Below, piece by piece: positions 61,387 to 64,000 of a stretch of DNA of 64,000 bases; the stretch's first letter is position 1, and every line of letters starts with the position of its first letter. The notes below the pieces were generated by a model, which saw only the letters and a list, made by a program, of their open reading frames with translations, did no database searches and was not told where the DNA came from. The position numbers and the translations under genes were made by a program. The DNA lies in contig NZ_CP029206.1 in NCBI RefSeq assembly GCF_003101015.1, positions 2,057,001 through 2,121,000 on the forward strand, given 5' to 3'. The DNA comes from Actinobacillus porcitonsillarum. GTDB taxonomy: Bacteria > Pseudomonadota > Gammaproteobacteria > Enterobacterales > Pasteurellaceae.

Positions 61387-64000
61387 ATGCAAAAAAATCA
61401 TAAAAACCGACCGCTTGATGATGCTCAGAAAGCATTGTTAGCCCAATTAAAAGATATAACCAATTTAGATTATCGCCGTTTGCGTTCTCGTATTCACGGC
61501 ATTTCCAATATCAAAAATGAAAATGCCAAACAAGCCATCATTGCAGAAATTGAAACGGATCTGACCGCTTGTAAAAGTCGTTATCTCACGCGTAAACAAC
61601 AAGCCGAACAGCTAAAAATTGAGTATCCTGATCTGCCTGTTTCTGCGCGCCGTGAAGAGATATTAAAACTGATTGCCGAACATCAAGTGGTGGTGATTGC
61701 AGGGGAAACGGGGTCGGGTAAAACCACGCAGTTGCCGAAAATGTGTTTGGAGCTTGGGCGTGGAGTAAAAGGGCTAATCGGGCATACGCAACCTAGACGT
61801 ATTGCGGCTCGCTCGGTGGCGACACGCATTGCCGAAGAGCTGAAATCGGAACTTGGCTCGACTATCGGTTATAAAGTCCGCTTTAACGATCAGATTAGTG
61901 ATAATACTCTCGTCAAATTGATGACGGACGGTATTCTGCTTGCCGAAATTCAAAACGACCGCTATCTCAATCAATACGATACGTTGATTATTGACGAAGC
62001 CCACGAACGCTCGCTTAACAACGATTTTATTCTCGGTTATCTCAAGCAAATTTTGGTAAAACGTCCTGATTTGAAGGTAATCATCACATCGGCAACCATT
62101 GATGTAGAACGTTTTTCTAAACATTTTAACAACGCACCGATCATCGAAGTGTCGGGCAGAACTTATCCTGTGGAAGTGCGTTATCGTCCGATTGTGGAAG
62201 AAGAGAATCAAGACCAACTACAAGGCATTCTCAATGCGGTGGACGAACTGCAAGCAGAAGGTCGGGGCGATATTTTGATTTTTATGAACGGTGAGCGAGA
62301 AATCCGTGATACCGCCGAAGCCTTGCAGAAGCAGGAACTTCGCCATACGGAAATTTTGCCATTATATGCCCGTTTATCAGCCGCAGAACAACAACGCATT
62401 TTTAATCCAAGCAACCTGAACCGCATTATTTTGGCAACCAACGTGGCGGAAACCTCGCTGACTATCCCGAATATCAAGTATGTGATTGATACGGGAACGG
62501 CTCGTATTTCCCGTTATAGCTATCGCACCAAAGTTCAGCGTTTGCCGATTGAGCCGATTTCTCAAGCGTCCGCCAACCAGCGTAAAGGGCGTTGCGGACG
62601 TATTTCGGAAGGGATATGTATCCGCTTGTATTCGGAAGAGGATTTTAACGCCCGTCCGCAGTTTACTGATCCTGAAATTTTGCGGACAAATTTGGCTTCG
62701 GTTATCTTGCAGATGACAGCGTTGGGTTTGACGGATATTGCTTCGTTTCCGTTTGTCGATGCACCGGATCAGCGACATATTCAAGATGGTATTCGTTTAT
62801 TAGAAGAATTACAGGCATTTGAATTCAAAAAAACAAAAAATGGTGAAATACGTGAATTGACCCAAATCGGTCGCCAACTCGCCCAACTCCCTATCGATCC
62901 CCGTCTGGGTCGTATGGTGATCGAAGCGGCGAAGAATGGTAGTTTGCACGAAGTGATGATGATCGTATCGGCGTTGTCTATTCAAGATCCCCGAGAGCGT
63001 CCGCAGGAAAAACAGCAGTCAGCAGATGATAAACATCGCCGTTTTGCTGATAAAGAGAGCGATTTTTTAGCCTTTGTGAACCTGTGGCATTTTATTCAAG
63101 AGCAACAAAAAGAACTCACTAAAAATCAGTTTCGCAAACTCTGCCAAAAAGATTATCTCAATTATCTGCGAGTGCGTGAGTGGCAGGATATTTATCATCA
63201 GCTTCGCCTTGCGGTGCGTGAAATGGGCTTGCCGATTAACAGTGAACCTGCAAATTATCAGCAAATTCACACCGCTTTATTATCGGGTTTATTGTCGCAT
63301 ATCGGCTTGAAAGATAACGAAAAAATGCACTATTTAGGGGCGAGAAATGCCCATTTCTACCTGTTCCCTAATTCCGTGCTTTTCAAAAAACAGCCGAAAT
63401 GGGTAATGGCGGCGGAATTGGTCGAAACCACCAAATTGTGGGGGCGAATGGTGGCTCGGATTGAGCCGGAATGGGTTGAACCACTTGCTAAACACTTAAC
63501 CAAATCCAGTTACAGCGAACCACGCTGGGCGAAATCGAAAGGGGCGGTGGTTGCCGATGAAAAAGTGTCGCTCTACGGCATTCCGATTGTTGCCAGCCGT
63601 CCTGTGATGTATGGGGCGATCGATCCTGTTGTCAGCCGTGAAATTTTTATCCGCTCGGCGTTGGTAGAAGGCGAATGGCACAATAATTACAAATTTTTCA
63701 AAGAAAACAACCGCTTGATCAAAGAGATCGAAGAGTTGGAACATAAATCTCGCCGTCGAGATATTTTGGTGGACGAGCAAGTGCTGTTTGAATTTTACGA
63801 TCAGCGGATCGGCACTGATGTCGTTTCCAGCAAGCATTTTGACAGCTGGTGGAAAAAAGCGTCCCAGAAAGATCCTGAACTGCTGAACTTTGAAAAATCG
63901 TTCTTGATGAATGATAACGCCAACAAAGTGAGCGAGTTGGACTTCCCTAATTTCTGGTATCAAGGTTCGCTCAAATTGAAGTTGAGCTATCAGTTTGAAA
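61387..64000 (+). CDS. hrpA: ATP-dependent RNA helicase HrpA (truncated by window end)
   Basis: DEAH/RHA-family helicase; the frame is open from the ATG at 61387 to the last base, covering 871 residues of an expected 1300. Helicase motifs are in order: Walker A GETGSGKTTQ (106-115), HTQPRRIAARS, DEAHERS (203-209), SATID (235-239), NVAETSLTIPNI and QRKGRCGR (motif VI). The start of the C-terminal DUF3418 region follows. E. coli HrpA acts on stalled ribosomes. The start is uncertain because no clear ribosome site is seen. An Apl uptake core lies near 61567. The 3' end is outside the window. Confidence 0.94.
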   Translation, partial: MQKNHKNRPLDDAQKALLAQLKDITNLDYRRLRSRIHGISNIKNENAKQAIIAEIETDLTACKSRYLTRKQQAEQLKIEYPDLPVSARREEILKLIAEHQVVVIAGETGSGKTTQLPKMCLELGRGVKGLIGHTQPRRIAARSVATRIAEELKSELGSTIGYKVRFNDQISDNTLVKLMTDGILLAEIQNDRYLNQYDTLIIDEAHERSLNNDFILGYLKQILVKRPDLKVIITSATIDVERFSKHFNNAPIIEVSGRTYPVEVRYRPIVEEENQDQLQGILNAVDELQAEGRGDILIFMNGEREIRDTAEALQKQELRHTEILPLYARLSAAEQQRIFNPSNLNRIILATNVAETSLTIPNIKYVIDTGTARISRYSYRTKVQRLPIEPISQASANQRKGRCGRISEGICIRLYSEEDFNARPQFTDPEILRTNLASVILQMTALGLTDIASFPFVDAPDQRHIQDGIRLLEELQAFEFKKTKNGEIRELTQIGRQLAQLPIDPRLGRMVIEAAKNGSLHEVMMIVSALSIQDPRERPQEKQQSADDKHRRFADKESDFLAFVNLWHFIQEQQKELTKNQFRKLCQKDYLNYLRVREWQDIYHQLRLAVREMGLPINSEPANYQQIHTALLSGLLSHIGLKDNEKMHYLGARNAHFYLFPNSVLFKKQPKWVMAAELVETTKLWGRMVARIEPEWVEPLAKHLTKSSYSEPRWAKSKGAVVADEKVSLYGIPIVASRPVMYGAIDPVVSREIFIRSALVEGEWHNNYKFFKENNRLIKEIEELEHKSRRRDILVDEQVLFEFYDQRIGTDVVSSKHFDSWWKKASQKDPELLNFEKSFLMNDNANKVSELDFPNFWYQGSLKLKLSYQFE

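Noticed and set aside
61774-63963. Several minus-strand frames opposite hrpA
   Set aside because: They are shadows of the continuous plus-strand hrpA frame, which carries all helicase motifs.

Overview
The window is chromosomal DNA of a Pasteurellaceae bacterium. Gene content and protein sequences are close to Haemophilus/Actinobacillus relatives of E. coli. The Actinobacillus pleuropneumoniae-type DNA uptake signal (core ACAAGCGGT or its complement ACCGCTTGT) occurs more than twenty times, where about 0.5 is expected by chance. That places the genome in the Apl-type clade (Actinobacillus, Mannheimia, Bibersteinia and relatives); I cannot name the species from sequence alone. There is no rRNA, CRISPR array or prophage. 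Three tRNAs are present (Leu-CAA, initiator Met, Asn-GTT).

Layout. 1-13.5 kb: sucD faces gyrB; then, all leftward, xseA, tRNA-Leu, cydC, hflD, a trehalose module (treR, treB, treC), purB and gyrB. The tre module sits between hflD and purB, which are neighbours in E. coli. 13.6-36.4 kb: mostly housekeeping genes: tRNA-fMet, mltA, a small acidic unknown gene, cmoB, ycaO, rng, lysS, the ABC-F gene yheS, a marC-family gene, yajG, rsmE, yqgE, rluA, rapA, a predicted small RNA upstream of rapA, a small exported unknown protein, rlmD, udp, ybjD and ppnN. 36.5-37.8 kb: an IS110-family element whose upstream non-coding end may encode a bridge RNA. 37.8-49.4 kb: a galactoside locus with a LacI-family regulator divergent from a LacY/RafB-type permease, then GH36 alpha-galactosidase, galT, galK, galM and lacZ. 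49.5-64 kb: tRNA-Asn, moeA-moeB, cvpA-purF, rnhA, argG, a GT9 heptosyltransferase, pbpG, a GT2 LOS glycosyltransferase, potD, grpE, a yeaL-like gene and the first two thirds of hrpA, cut by the window end.

How the parts work together. The galactoside locus imports alpha- and beta-galactosides, splits them with alpha- and beta-galactosidases and feeds galactose into the Leloir pathway; galE is not here. Control can be read from the DNA. Two TAACGTTA operators lie exactly 63 bp apart with two perfect CRP sites in the permease/regulator gap, and galT has its own perfect CRP site about 41.5 bp upstream of its predicted start point. The tre module has the same logic: a GGGAACGTTCCC operator, a perfect CRP site and a good sigma-70 promoter.

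The most unusual non-coding content is repetitive. A family of GTAG-headed inverted palindromes (REP/REPIN-like) occupies most junctions of the galactoside locus, and a second CT/GA-rich mosaic palindrome family carries interchangeable internal hairpins. The strongest candidate for an undescribed functional element is a roughly 119-nt RNA gene upstream of rapA with its own consensus promoter, internal hairpins and intrinsic terminator.
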